The position numbers and the translations under genes were made by a program. This document shows positions 16,691 to 24,787 of a stretch of 64,000 nucleotides of DNA, in pieces; the stretch's first letter is position 1, and every line of letters begins with the position of its first letter. Source of the stretch: Cupriavidus sp. MP-37 (GTDB lineage: Bacteria > Pseudomonadota > Gammaproteobacteria > Burkholderiales > Burkholderiaceae). The notes beneath the pieces were generated by a model. The model was not told the DNA's origin. It saw only the letters and a list, made by a program, of their open reading frames with translations, and searched no databases. The DNA lies in contig NZ_CP085345.1 in the NCBI RefSeq assembly GCF_020618415.1, positions 2,046,001 through 2,110,000 of the forward strand. Reading direction: 5' to 3'.

Positions 16691-17757
16691 GCCGCTGCTC
16701 CCGTCATGCGGGTTATCGGTGAGGGCGCTGAAAACGCCCCGGGGTTTTCCCCGTTGAAATTCGTCATGAAGTCGATGCCGAGAGCGCGGATCCGGTCAGT
16801 CATGAAGTCGATAAACACGCGTATACGTGTGGGAAGGTGCTGGCGGCTCAGGTAGCAGATGTAATGGCCGCGATCGTCCGGCGCGTGCCGGGCCAAGGCG
16901 ATTCCGAGTTCATTGTTTGCGACATGATCCCGGATCTGGTAGCCGGCCATTTGTGCGATCCCCCAGCCTTGCAGCACTGCGTGCAGCACGAGGTCCGCAT
17001 CGTTGAATGTCATCCGCGCCTTGGGCAGGACCTTGCGCACGATGCCGTCGACCTTGAACTCCCATTCGAAGATGCGCCCGCTGGAGAAACGGAAGTTGAT
17101 GCATTCGTGGTGTGCCAGGTCGTCCAGTGTCTCCGGCAGTCCGTGCCGCGCCACATACGACGGCGCCGCGCATAGTGCCATCTGCATCGGGATCAGTTGC
17201 TTGGCGATGATGCTGGAATCCTCGATCCGCCCATTGCGGAATGCGACATCGATCTGCGCCGATGCGAAGTCCGTCGGCCGGTCATCCAGCAGCAGGTCGA
17301 TGGCAATGTCCGGATAGGTCTTGACGAAGCTGTCGAGCAACGGTGCCACGACCTTTCGGCCAAAACCCACGGTGGCGCTTATGCGCAGCTGGCCACGCGG
17401 GGGGCCCTCGCGCAACTCCAGCATGTCGTTCATGGCTTCTACGATATGCGTGACGCCCTTGTGGCAGTTCTCGAAGAAGCGCTGACCTTCGCGCGTGAGC
17501 TGTGTCGTGCGCGTGGTGCGCAGGAAGAGTCTGGTGCTCAACTGTGTTTCCAGCTTTTGCACGTTGCGGCTCACGGCCGATCGCCCGATGCCGAGGCGCT
17601 CGCCGGCTTTGGCGAAGCTGCCTTCGCTGGCCACGGCCATGAATGCCATGATCCCCGCGTAGCTCGCGGCAAAGCTTGTCGACAGCGCGTCAGAGCGATT
17701 CGGCGGGCTGATGCGGAAACTGCGGTCCAATACGCCCGCCTGTTGCGTCGATTCCAT
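16687..17757 (-). CDS. LysR-family regulator co-transcribed with a DMT exporter
   Basis: 356 residues from the ATG at 17757. The HTH (FAKAGERLGIGRSAVSRNVQ) starts around residue 47, so there is an unusual 35-residue extension before the normal LysR N-terminus. A later start is possible. The effector domain follows (LRISATVGFGRKVVAPLL). The reading frame is also open upstream to 18072 and beyond, through a decayed histidine-kinase ATPase fragment, which explains the longer open frame. The start at 17757 is chosen because it excludes that remnant. It is coupled by ATGA to the exporter. Confidence 0.82.
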   Translation of the reverse strand: MESTQQAGVLDRSFRISPPNRSDALSTSFAASYAGIMAFMAVASEGSFAKAGERLGIGRSAVSRNVQKLETQLSTRLFLRTTRTTQLTREGQRFFENCHKGVTHIVEAMNDMLELREGPPRGQLRISATVGFGRKVVAPLLDSFVKTYPDIAIDLLLDDRPTDFASAQIDVAFRNGRIEDSSIIAKQLIPMQMALCAAPSYVARHGLPETLDDLAHHECINFRFSSGRIFEWEFKVDGIVRKVLPKARMTFNDADLVLHAVLQGWGIAQMAGYQIRDHVANNELGIALARHAPDDRGHYICYLSRQHLPTRIRVFIDFMTDRIRALGIDFMTNFNGENPGAFSAPSPITRMTGAAA

Positions 17758-17825
17758 GTGTTTTTTCCCCAATGCATTGCGCTGCCTGGTGTCGGCTGTC
17801 TTGCGAGCGGCGCTCAATGGCCGCC

Positions 17826-18110
17826 GGAGCCTGGCGGTGTGCAGGCGCACGGAAAAGCGTGCGCCGCCACCGGGCCGGCATTCCACACGGATGCTGCCGC
17901 CGGGGCCGCTCACGATGCGCTGGCAGATTGCCAGTCGCATCCCCACCCCGCCATCCCCGGTCGTATAGAACGCGTCGCACAGGCGTAGCACGGCGTCGCC
18001 GGCAAAGCCGCAGCTACGGTCGCTGACCGCCACGACGGCGTCGTGCGTGTCGGCGGCCAGGTGCAGGATCATTTGGCGTGTCTGCCGTGGTGTGTCCCCA
18101 TGGTAATGAG
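17826..18110 (-). pseudogene. Histidine-kinase HATPase domain remnant, in frame with the LysR gene
   Basis: The translation contains a recognisable kinase ATP-binding tail: an N-box-like stretch (RQMILHLAADTHDAV), a G1-like VSDRSCGF, an F/G2-like DAFYTTGDGGVGMRLAICQ and a final GGSIRVECRPGGGARFSV. Intact kinases have an Asn in the N-box and about 35-40 residues between N- and G1-boxes. Here the Asn is lost and the gap is nearly gone. No phosphoacceptor or sensor domain lies upstream. This is a decayed fragment, not a working kinase. Confidence 0.65.
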
Positions 18111-18588
18111 CGCTTAATAGACCGTAAATGACAGCGATCCCATTTTTTCTGCCAGGCTGCCGGCCGTCCGGGTCACGTCACGACAATGTCATCCGGCATT
18201 GGTGCATTTCGGGAAACGGCGTTGCGCTCCGGACTCCCTTGTGACGCACCCACGCGCGCACTAGACTCGCGGCCACATTGCCCTGTCGCCACGACACCCG
18301 CCGGACTGACCGACCCGGGACGCCTGGCCTATGCCTGAGAGTCGTGCGATGCCACCGGATGTGACATACGGAAGCCGAGGATGACAGCACTATCGATACG
18401 CGAGGCCGTCGAGCGACAGGCATGTACCGGGGAGATTGCCGTCGTGCAGCAGCGCCCGCTGGCCGTCCTGTTATGGTCCGGGCACCGGCTTGCGCGGGAT
18501 TGCCCTATTGGCATAGCATCGCTCGATGCCCGCGATTCCTCTCATGCTTCAACATCAGTCGCTCCCCACCTCAGAGAACATTGAAGAC
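18111..18588. other. No gene seen
   Basis: These 478 bases lie between the kinase remnant and the GlxA-type regulator. Short open frames exist on both strands but none has a ribosome site or a recognisable sequence. The regulator's promoter must lie here; no clear -35/-10 pair was identified. Confidence 0.5.
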
Positions 18589-19560
18589 ATGCCGCGCAAC
18601 ATCCTGTTCGTGGCGTATCCCGATGTCAGCCTGCTCGATCTCGCCGGACCGCAGACCGTGTTCTGGGCCGCGTCCAACTACGCGCGGGCGCGCGGGATGG
18701 CGGGTTACCGGTGCCACACCACCAGCTTCACCGGTGGAATGGTTGCAACGGTGGAGGGCACCGCAATGAGTTCGGTGTCCCTGGCGTCGTTCGACCTGCG
18801 GGTCGTCGACACGGTGATCGTACCGGGGTCACCCACGATTCTTGAGGTCGCGAAGAACGAGACGGCGCTGATCGACTGGCTGGCAACGGCGTCGGGCAGG
18901 ATCCGGCGCATGGCCTCTGTGTGCAGCGGTGCATTCCTGCTGGCATTCGCGGGCTTGCTGGACGGCAAGCGCGCCACCACGCACTGGGCCATGCTGGACC
19001 GGTTCCGCGCATTGTTCCCCACTGTGGACCTCGATCCCGACGCGATCTTCGTGCAGCAGCAAAACCTCTGGACGTCGGCCGGCGTGACCACCGGCATCGA
19101 CCTGGCCCTGGCGATGGTGGAAGCCGACTACGGACACGAGGTCGCGCTCAATTCCGCCAAGGAGCTGGCGGTCTACATGAAACGCCCCGGAGCCCAGCCG
19201 CAGTTGAGCGAGATCCTGATCTCCCAGAGCCGGCAGGTGCCGGTGTTTGAATCTCTGCATTTGTGGATCCTGCAGAACCTCTCCACGCAGGAGTTGTCCG
19301 TCGAACAGCTTGCCGACCGTGTCGGCATGAGTCCGCGTAATTTTGCGCGCATCTACAAGGAAAAGACGGGGCGCACGCCGGCCAAAGGCGTGGAGCATTT
19401 CAGGCTCGAAGCGGCGCGGCGGCAGTTGCAGGATCCGGGTCGGCCGCTCGACGTCATCGCGCGCGAGTGCGGCTTCGGCAGCGAAGAGCGGATGCGCGTG
19501 ACGTTCCAGCGCCACTTTGGACTGTCTCCAAGTGAGTACCGGCTGAAGGTCAACCGCTAG
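18589..19560 (+). CDS. GlxA-family AraC-type transcriptional regulator
   Basis: 323 residues from the ATG at 18589. The N-terminal half is a DJ-1/PfpI-like (class I amidotransferase-fold) domain: NILFVAYPDVSLLDLAGP, then SVCSGAFLLAFAGLLDGK with the conserved Cys. The C-terminal half has two AraC HTH motifs (LADRVGMSPRNFARIYK and ARECGFGSEERMRVTFQRHF). A 21-residue longer frame begins at 18526, but without a ribosome site. Members of this group respond to small nitrogenous metabolites such as betaine, carnitine or arginine; the ligand here is unknown. Confidence 0.9.
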   Translation: MPRNILFVAYPDVSLLDLAGPQTVFWAASNYARARGMAGYRCHTTSFTGGMVATVEGTAMSSVSLASFDLRVVDTVIVPGSPTILEVAKNETALIDWLATASGRIRRMASVCSGAFLLAFAGLLDGKRATTHWAMLDRFRALFPTVDLDPDAIFVQQQNLWTSAGVTTGIDLALAMVEADYGHEVALNSAKELAVYMKRPGAQPQLSEILISQSRQVPVFESLHLWILQNLSTQELSVEQLADRVGMSPRNFARIYKEKTGRTPAKGVEHFRLEAARRQLQDPGRPLDVIARECGFGSEERMRVTFQRHFGLSPSEYRLKVNR

Positions 19561-19882
19561 GATCGCTCGCTCCGCTCCCGGATCCGATTGATGCGGAAAA
19601 GGAAACACCGTGGGTCCGGCACCGGTCTGGTGCCGGCCCGCGGCCACACGTAGCATGCAGGTACCGTGGTCAGGCTCCACTTGCCTGCATGGAGATGCGT
19701 CACCTCGTGCAGCGCTGCCTGCAGGCGACCGGCGACCGGCGACAAGCGCGCCATCGTGGCAGGTCCGGCGTCGCTCTGTTTCGGCAGCACGTCAGGAGGG
19801 CGCGCTTGTGCCGGACGGCGAGGCACGGCTTGGACACATCCACTACGGGAAGGGATTCGTCAGACAAGAAAAGGCGGAGACG
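19561..19882. other. No gene seen; Ohr upstream region
   Basis: 322 bases between the GlxA-type regulator and ohr. The ohr frame is open through part of this stretch but has no family similarity before 19883. No obvious terminator or operator was identified, and no OhrR/MarR regulator gene adjoins. Confidence 0.5.
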
Positions 19883-20386
19883 ATGATGGATAGCGAGCGG
19901 TTGCAGCCTCCGCCATTGACCTTGCTCGACAGATATCGGGGACAGGGATTCTTGGCGCTGTACACCACGACGGTCACGGTGTCCGGAGGCGAGGCCGCGC
20001 ATGGCCGGGCGTCCGGCATGGCAAGGTCCGACGATGGCAATCTCATCCTCGACCTGCGACTGCCCGCGGCGATGGGCGGCCCCGGCAGCGGTACCAATCC
20101 CGAGCAGCTTTTCGCCGCGGGCTATGCCGCCTGCTTTCACGGGGCACTGAGTCTTCTTGCCCGACGCGCGCGGGTCGACACGACCCGGGCGACGGTGGCG
20201 GTCGAGGTGTCCTTCGGCCGCGATCCCGTTGATGGCGGCTACGCGCTGATTGCCGAGATTCGCGTCCGCATGCCGGGCGTAGAGCGGCGCCAGGCCGAGG
20301 AACTGGTACGCAACACCGAGCGTCTTTGTCCTTACGCCAAGATGGCTCGCGAGGGCATTCACAGCGTCGTGAGCGTGATCGACTGA
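19883..20386 (+). CDS. ohr: Organic hydroperoxide resistance protein (Ohr/OsmC family)
   Basis: 167 residues from the first ATG of an ATGATG pair, preceded by GGCGGAGA. The two redox cysteines of the family are Cys84 (AAGYAACFHGAL) and Cys149 (NTERLCPYAK). YTTTVTVSGG near the N-terminus and NPEQLFAAGYAACF are typical of Ohr rather than OsmC. Ohr reduces organic and lipid hydroperoxides in the cytoplasm using lipoylated protein or dithiol donors. The N-terminus is about 20 residues longer than usual for Ohr. The gene converges on the LysR gene at 20439. Confidence 0.9.
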   Translation: MMDSERLQPPPLTLLDRYRGQGFLALYTTTVTVSGGEAAHGRASGMARSDDGNLILDLRLPAAMGGPGSGTNPEQLFAAGYAACFHGALSLLARRARVDTTRATVAVEVSFGRDPVDGGYALIAEIRVRMPGVERRQAEELVRNTERLCPYAKMAREGIHSVVSVID

Positions 20387-20438
20387 CTGCATGAAACCTC
20401 TAGGTCTTCCCAGCCGACATACCCGAATTGAAGGCTGC

Positions 20439-21356
20439 CTATTGGCGGGCAGAGTTTGCCCAGCGTTCCGCCTGGCCGGCAAGCTCCGCTGCGACAAAGT
20501 CCACCAGTACGCTTACGCGCGCCGGGATACGGCGGCCGAAGCCGTGCAGCACCTGCAGCGGTACCGCGAGTAGCGCCAGGGCGGGCACGACGCGCTGCAG
20601 CCGGCCGGCATCGAGATCAGCCTGCACGGAGAGCTGCAGCAGTTGCGCGATACCGAGGCCGTTGAGCGCCGCCGTGCGCATCGCGGCGCCATTGTCGGCA
20701 TCGAACGATCCCTTTGTCTGCAGCCGCGTGCCGTCGGCAAGCGTGACCGGCATGACTTGTCCGGCCAGCCGATAACGCACATGGCGATGGTGCAGCAGGT
20801 CCGCCGCCGTGCGAGGCTCCCCGTAACTTTCCAGGTACGCAGGCGACGCCACGAGCACCAGAGGAAGGTTTGTCAGGTGCCGTGCATGCAGGCCGCTGTC
20901 AGTTGCGTGACCGGCGCGAAAGGCCACGTCGAACCCCTCGCGGATCAGATCGGCGTGCTGGTCGCTGAAGCTGACGTCCAGCGACAGACGCGGATGGCGC
21001 GGCATTAGTTTCGCCGCGATCGCGGCCAGCAAGGTAGTGCCCAGATCGCCCGGCATGCTGATGCGAAGATGACCTGCCACCGCCGTCTCCGATGGCGCGA
21101 CCAACCCCTCGCTTGCTTCTTCCAGTCCCCGTACCAGCGGCGCGACGCGTCGGTAGAAGACGGCCCCTTCGTCGGTCAATGCGAAGGCGCGGGTAGATCG
21201 GTGAAAGAGCTTCACGCCTAACCTGGCTTCAAGTCGCGACACGCTCTTCGAAATGGCCGATGGCGTCGTGCCGAGGAGCCTGGCAGCACCGGTGAACGAA
21301 CCCGCTTCCACCGCACGGACAAAGGCTGAAAGGCCATGGAGACGTTCTATCGACAT
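20439..21356 (-). CDS. LysR-family regulator, divergent from an SDR gene
   Basis: 305 residues from the ATG at 21356 (MSIERLHGLSAFVRAVE). The HTH reads FTGAARLLGTTPSAISKSVS, and the effector domain (HLRISMPGDLGTTLL) follows. Sequence and layout match the large group of LysR regulators that control adjacent short-chain dehydrogenases. The 104-base gap to the SDR gene should hold the shared operator. An open frame continues 28 codons upstream without a better start. Confidence 0.92.
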   Translation of the reverse strand: MSIERLHGLSAFVRAVEAGSFTGAARLLGTTPSAISKSVSRLEARLGVKLFHRSTRAFALTDEGAVFYRRVAPLVRGLEEASEGLVAPSETAVAGHLRISMPGDLGTTLLAAIAAKLMPRHPRLSLDVSFSDQHADLIREGFDVAFRAGHATDSGLHARHLTNLPLVLVASPAYLESYGEPRTAADLLHHRHVRYRLAGQVMPVTLADGTRLQTKGSFDADNGAAMRTAALNGLGIAQLLQLSVQADLDAGRLQRVVPALALLAVPLQVLHGFGRRIPARVSVLVDFVAAELAGQAERWANSARQ

Positions 21357-21460
21357 AGAAGACAATGTGGCACAAGTCATGCGTCCATTGTAGGACTGCC
21401 CCGCTTGCGACGGATCCCTTAGATTTTCAACCTCATCCAACAGGAATGTCGAGGTACACG

Positions 21461-22210
21461 ATGAGCAAGCTTGAAGGAAAGGTCGCGGTCATTACGGGTG
21501 GGAACAGCGGCATAGGATTGGCGATGGCAAGGCGGTTCGTCAACGAGGGGGCCCAGGTGCTCATCGTTGGCCGGCGTGGTGACGCCGTTGACGCGGCGGT
21601 AGCCGAACTGGGACCGCGGGCGCTTGGCCTGACCGGCGATATCGCCGATCTGTCCACGCATGATCGTGTGTCGGCAGAGGTCACCACGCGGTTTGGCGGG
21701 GCCGACATCTACGTGGCCAACGCGGGCATAAACCAGATCAGGCCGTCCGGCCAGGTTGACATCGACGAATACGACGCACAGTTCGCCACCAACACGCGAG
21801 GTGTGTTCTTCGGCGTGCAGAAGATCGTGCCGGTGTTGCGCGATGGCGGCTCCATCCTGCTTGTCAGTTCGATTGCCAGCGCCAAGGTACTCGATGGGCA
21901 CGCCGTCTATGCAGGGACCAAAGCGGCGATCGAAGCGTTTGCGCAGAGCTGGGCGCTCGAGTTCAAGGCGCGTGGCATCCGGGTGAACGTCATCAGCCCG
22001 GGTCCCATCGATACGCCGATCCTGTCCAAGCTCGGCGTTGCCGCGGATGACAGGCCCGCTTTCGAGGCAGGCGTGGCAAGTGCCATTCCGCTTGGTCGCC
22101 TTGGGCGTGCCGACGAGATTGCCTCTGCGGCACTGATGCTGACCAGCGGCGAAGGCAGCTTCATCACCGGCGTGAACCTGCGCGTCGATGGCGGGATCGC
22201 GCTGACCTGA
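21461..22210 (+). CDS. Short-chain dehydrogenase/reductase
   Basis: 249 residues, the classical SDR length. It shows the cofactor loop TGGNSGIG (12-19), NAG (87-89), the catalytic Ser in LLVSSIAS (about 136), Tyr150 and Lys154 in YAGTK, and SPGPIDTPI after the active site. GAGG precedes the ATG at 21461; the longer frame from 21365 is unlikely. It catalyses NAD(P)-dependent oxidoreduction of an alcohol/carbonyl of unknown identity and is probably controlled by the divergent LysR. Confidence 0.92.
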   Translation: MSKLEGKVAVITGGNSGIGLAMARRFVNEGAQVLIVGRRGDAVDAAVAELGPRALGLTGDIADLSTHDRVSAEVTTRFGGADIYVANAGINQIRPSGQVDIDEYDAQFATNTRGVFFGVQKIVPVLRDGGSILLVSSIASAKVLDGHAVYAGTKAAIEAFAQSWALEFKARGIRVNVISPGPIDTPILSKLGVAADDRPAFEAGVASAIPLGRLGRADEIASAALMLTSGEGSFITGVNLRVDGGIALT

Positions 22211-22222
22211 CATGGCTGACGC

Positions 22223-24079
22223 CTACTGAACCGATTCGGACACCTCGTCCTGCTCTTCACCCAGGAAGCCGCCGCTCTGGTGCCGCCACAGGCGCGCATA
22301 GGTGCCGTTCTTCGCCAGCAATTCGGCGTGCGTGCCCTGCTCGATGATGCGCCCCCGGTCCATCACGATCAGGCGATCCATGGCGGCGATGGTGGAGAGA
22401 CGGTGGGCGATCGCGATCACGGTCTTGCCCTCCATCATTTCGTCCAGGCTTCCCTGGATGGCGGCCTCGACTTCGGAATCGAGCGCACTGGTGGCTTCGT
22501 CCAGCAGCAGGATGGGCGCGTTCTTGAGCATCACGCGGGCAATCGCGATGCGCTGGCGCTGGCCACCCGAGAGCTTGACGCCGCGTTCGCCCACCAGGGT
22601 GTCGTAGCCGGTGTGGCCGTGCTGGTCGCTCAGCTGGCGGATGAAGTCATCGGCCTGGGCGTGCACGGCGGCGTGGCGGATCTCGGCATCGGTGGCGTTG
22701 GGGCGGCCGTAGGCGATGTTGTCGCGGATCGAGCGATGCAGCAGCGAGGTGTCCTGGGTGACCATGCCGATGGCGCCGCGCAGGCTGTCCTGCGTCACCT
22801 TGGCGATGTCCTGCCCGTCGATGCGGATGCGGCCGCTGTCGACGTCGTAGAAGCGCAGCAGCAGGTTGATCAGCGTGGACTTGCCCGCGCCGGAGCGGCC
22901 CACCAGCCCGATTTTCTCGCCGGGACGCACGGTCAGGCTGAGGCCGTCGAGCACCTGGCGTTCGCCGTTGTAGTTGAAGCAGACCTGGTCGAATTCCACT
23001 TCGCCGCGCTTGATCTGCAGCGCGGGAGCGCCGGGTGCATCCTGCACCTTGGCCACGTGCGTGAGGGTGGCAATGCCATCCTGCACGGTGCCGATGTTCT
23101 CGAACAACGAAGCCATCTGCCACATGATCCAGTGCGACATGCCGTTGATGCGCAGCGCCATGGCGGTCACCGCGGCGACCGCGCCGGTGCCGATCTCGGC
23201 CCCGTGCCACAGCCACAGCGCATAGCCGCCCGCCGCCAGGATCAACCCCACCACCAGGGCCTGGTTGACGATCTCGAACTGGCTGACGAGGCGCATCTGC
23301 CGGAACCCGGTCTCCTTGAAATCCTCCATTGCCGCGCGCGCGAAGTGCGCCTCGCGCCGGGTGTGGGAGAACAGCTTGACGGTGGTGATGTTGGTATAGG
23401 CGTCGGTGACGCGCCCGGTCATCGACGAGCGGGCATGGGCCTGCTCCTGCCCGACCTTGCCCAGGCGCGGCACGAAGTACAGCATGGCCAGGCCGAACAG
23501 CACGATCCAGCCGATAAAGGGCAGCATCAGCCGGAAGTCGAAGCCGCCCGCCAGCGCGATGATGGTGATGAAGTACACGCCGATGGCGAGCACGATCTCG
23601 ATGAACGTGAACAGCACCTCGCGCACGGCCAGCGCGGTCTGCATGACCTTGGTGGTGACCCGTCCGGCGAACTCATCGGAGAAAAACGACAGGCTCTGCC
23701 TGAGCATGAGCCGATGGAAGTCCCAGCGCAGCCGCAGCGGCAGGTTGATCGCCAGCACCTGGTGCTGCACCATGGTGCGCAGCGCCACCAGGCCGATGCT
23801 GGTGACCAGCACGATGCCGATCCCCCACAGCACGCGTTGCTCCTGTGCCGAAGCTTCCCGGTTACCCTGCCACGCCGCCAGCAGATCCACCACTTGCCCG
23901 AGGAAGGAGAACAGCCACGCCTCGTAGACCGACACGCCGGCACTGAGCAGCGCCAGCGCGACGAAATAGCGGCGCGTGCCGCGGGTGCAGGCCCACAGGA
24001 AGGCCGCCAGCCCCTTGGGCGGCGGCGGTGCCTCGTCGGGCGGGAAGGGATCAAGCAGACGTTCGAACGCGCGCAGCAA
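22223..24079 (-). CDS. ABC exporter, fused permease-ATPase half-transporter (MsbA/multidrug type)
   Basis: 618 residues. The transmembrane domain is at about 35-320. The ATPase follows, with Walker A GRSGAGKS (394-401), signature LSGGQRQR (503-510) and Walker B ILLLDE (523-528), all intact. It acts as a homodimer or heterodimer in the inner membrane to export lipids or drugs; the substrate is not predictable. The start is TTG at 24079, well supported by GGAGGTCCCC immediately upstream. It converges on the SDR gene (12 bases between stops). Confidence 0.92.
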   Translation of the reverse strand: MLRAFERLLDPFPPDEAPPPPKGLAAFLWACTRGTRRYFVALALLSAGVSVYEAWLFSFLGQVVDLLAAWQGNREASAQEQRVLWGIGIVLVTSIGLVALRTMVQHQVLAINLPLRLRWDFHRLMLRQSLSFFSDEFAGRVTTKVMQTALAVREVLFTFIEIVLAIGVYFITIIALAGGFDFRLMLPFIGWIVLFGLAMLYFVPRLGKVGQEQAHARSSMTGRVTDAYTNITTVKLFSHTRREAHFARAAMEDFKETGFRQMRLVSQFEIVNQALVVGLILAAGGYALWLWHGAEIGTGAVAAVTAMALRINGMSHWIMWQMASLFENIGTVQDGIATLTHVAKVQDAPGAPALQIKRGEVEFDQVCFNYNGERQVLDGLSLTVRPGEKIGLVGRSGAGKSTLINLLLRFYDVDSGRIRIDGQDIAKVTQDSLRGAIGMVTQDTSLLHRSIRDNIAYGRPNATDAEIRHAAVHAQADDFIRQLSDQHGHTGYDTLVGERGVKLSGGQRQRIAIARVMLKNAPILLLDEATSALDSEVEAAIQGSLDEMMEGKTVIAIAHRLSTIAAMDRLIVMDRGRIIEQGTHAELLAKNGTYARLWRHQSGGFLGEEQDEVSESVQ

Positions 24080-24280
24080 GGGGACCTCCGAAACGACAGA
24101 AGGCCCGCGATTCAGCCGGCATGCGCACCGGGCGGCCTTCTTCGGTGTGAGGCGCAGATTCTACCCCCGTCGGCAAGGCGGTGCAGGGCCTGGCGCTGGC
24201 GTGCATTTAGCGACGAACTTGTCGAGCCGCCGCACCACGGCCGCGGCATCAGCAGTACAAGCCGACGCATGCCTGAACTA

Positions 24281-24595
24281 TCAGGAGGTCACCTTCATCA
24301 ACACGAGCCCGCTGACAATCAGCCCCGCCGCCAGCACCCTGGGCGCGCTGGCGGGTTCACCCAGCACGAACAACCCCACCAGGAACGCGCCCACGGCGCC
24401 GATGCCGGTCCAGATGGTGTAGGCCGTGCCGAGCGGCAGGCTTTTCATTGACAGGGAGAGCAGGGCGAAGCTGGCAATCATGGCCACGATGGTGATGGCC
24501 GAATAGCCGGGGCGTGAAAAGCCTTCGGACAGCTTCATGGAGTAGGCCCACAGGACCTCGAGTACTCCGGCGATGACGAGAAATATCCAGGCCAT
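24281..24595 (-). CDS. sugE: Guanidinium exporter SugE/Gdx (SMR family)
   Basis: 104 residues with four transmembrane helices, the usual SMR size. The essential glutamate is Glu13 in AGVLEVLWAYSMK. The helix-3 stretch LPLGTAYTIWTGIGAVGAF is typical of the SugE/Gdx subtype rather than EmrE. Gdx proteins export guanidinium in exchange for protons. An AAGGAG site precedes the ATG at 24595, and a two-hairpin guanidine-II riboswitch lies just upstream, which supports the guanidinium assignment directly. Confidence 0.94.
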   Translation of the reverse strand: MAWIFLVIAGVLEVLWAYSMKLSEGFSRPGYSAITIVAMIASFALLSLSMKSLPLGTAYTIWTGIGAVGAFLVGLFVLGEPASAPRVLAAGLIVSGLVLMKVTS

Positions 24596-24615
24596 GACGG
24601 CTCCTTGATCAAGAG

Positions 24616-24663
24616 CCGGGCCGTCCCGGACATTCATACCCAACGCGGGCGAGGTCGTCCTCG
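24616..24663 (-). ncRNA. Guanidine-II (mini-ykkC) riboswitch upstream of sugE
   Basis: On the minus strand two short hairpins carry ACGR loops: CGAGG-ACGA-CCTCG (24663-24650) and CCGGG-ACGG-CCCGG (24629-24616), 20 bases apart. This is the defining architecture of the mini-ykkC/guanidine-II class. The AAGGAG ribosome site for sugE follows 11 bases after the second hairpin. The known mode is that guanidinium binding stabilises the loop-loop interaction and frees the ribosome site. Both stems are perfect. Confidence 0.92.
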
Positions 24664-24673
24664 AAAGCGGAGC

Positions 24674-24679
24674 ATTATA
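24674..24679 (-). promoter_or_regulatory. -10 box of the sugE riboswitch transcript
   Basis: A consensus TATAAT on the minus strand, 10 bases before the first riboswitch hairpin, places the transcript start right at the aptamer. No good -35 match was found at the usual spacing. Confidence 0.7.
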
Positions 24680-24767
24680 CCGGCTCGCGCGGGCAGCCGT
24701 GCGCCCTGGCGACGTGCAGCATGGTATCGTCGGCATGTCGTGGTCATGCCCTGGGACACCCACAAGT

Positions 24768-24777
24768 GGGGGGGGGG
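24768..24777 (+). repeat. Run of ten G residues just upstream of a secreted-protein start
   Basis: A G10 homopolymer ends 10 bases before the ATG at 24788. Such a tract is slippage-prone, and it lies where it could alter ribosome binding or promoter spacing for the downstream gene. A sequencing error in tract length is possible. Confidence 0.7.
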
Positions 24778-24787
24778 AATACTGAGA

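Noticed and set aside
18381..18584. 67-codon ORF before the GlxA-type regulator
   Set aside because: No ribosome site and no recognisable sequence; it partly overlaps the regulator's alternative start.
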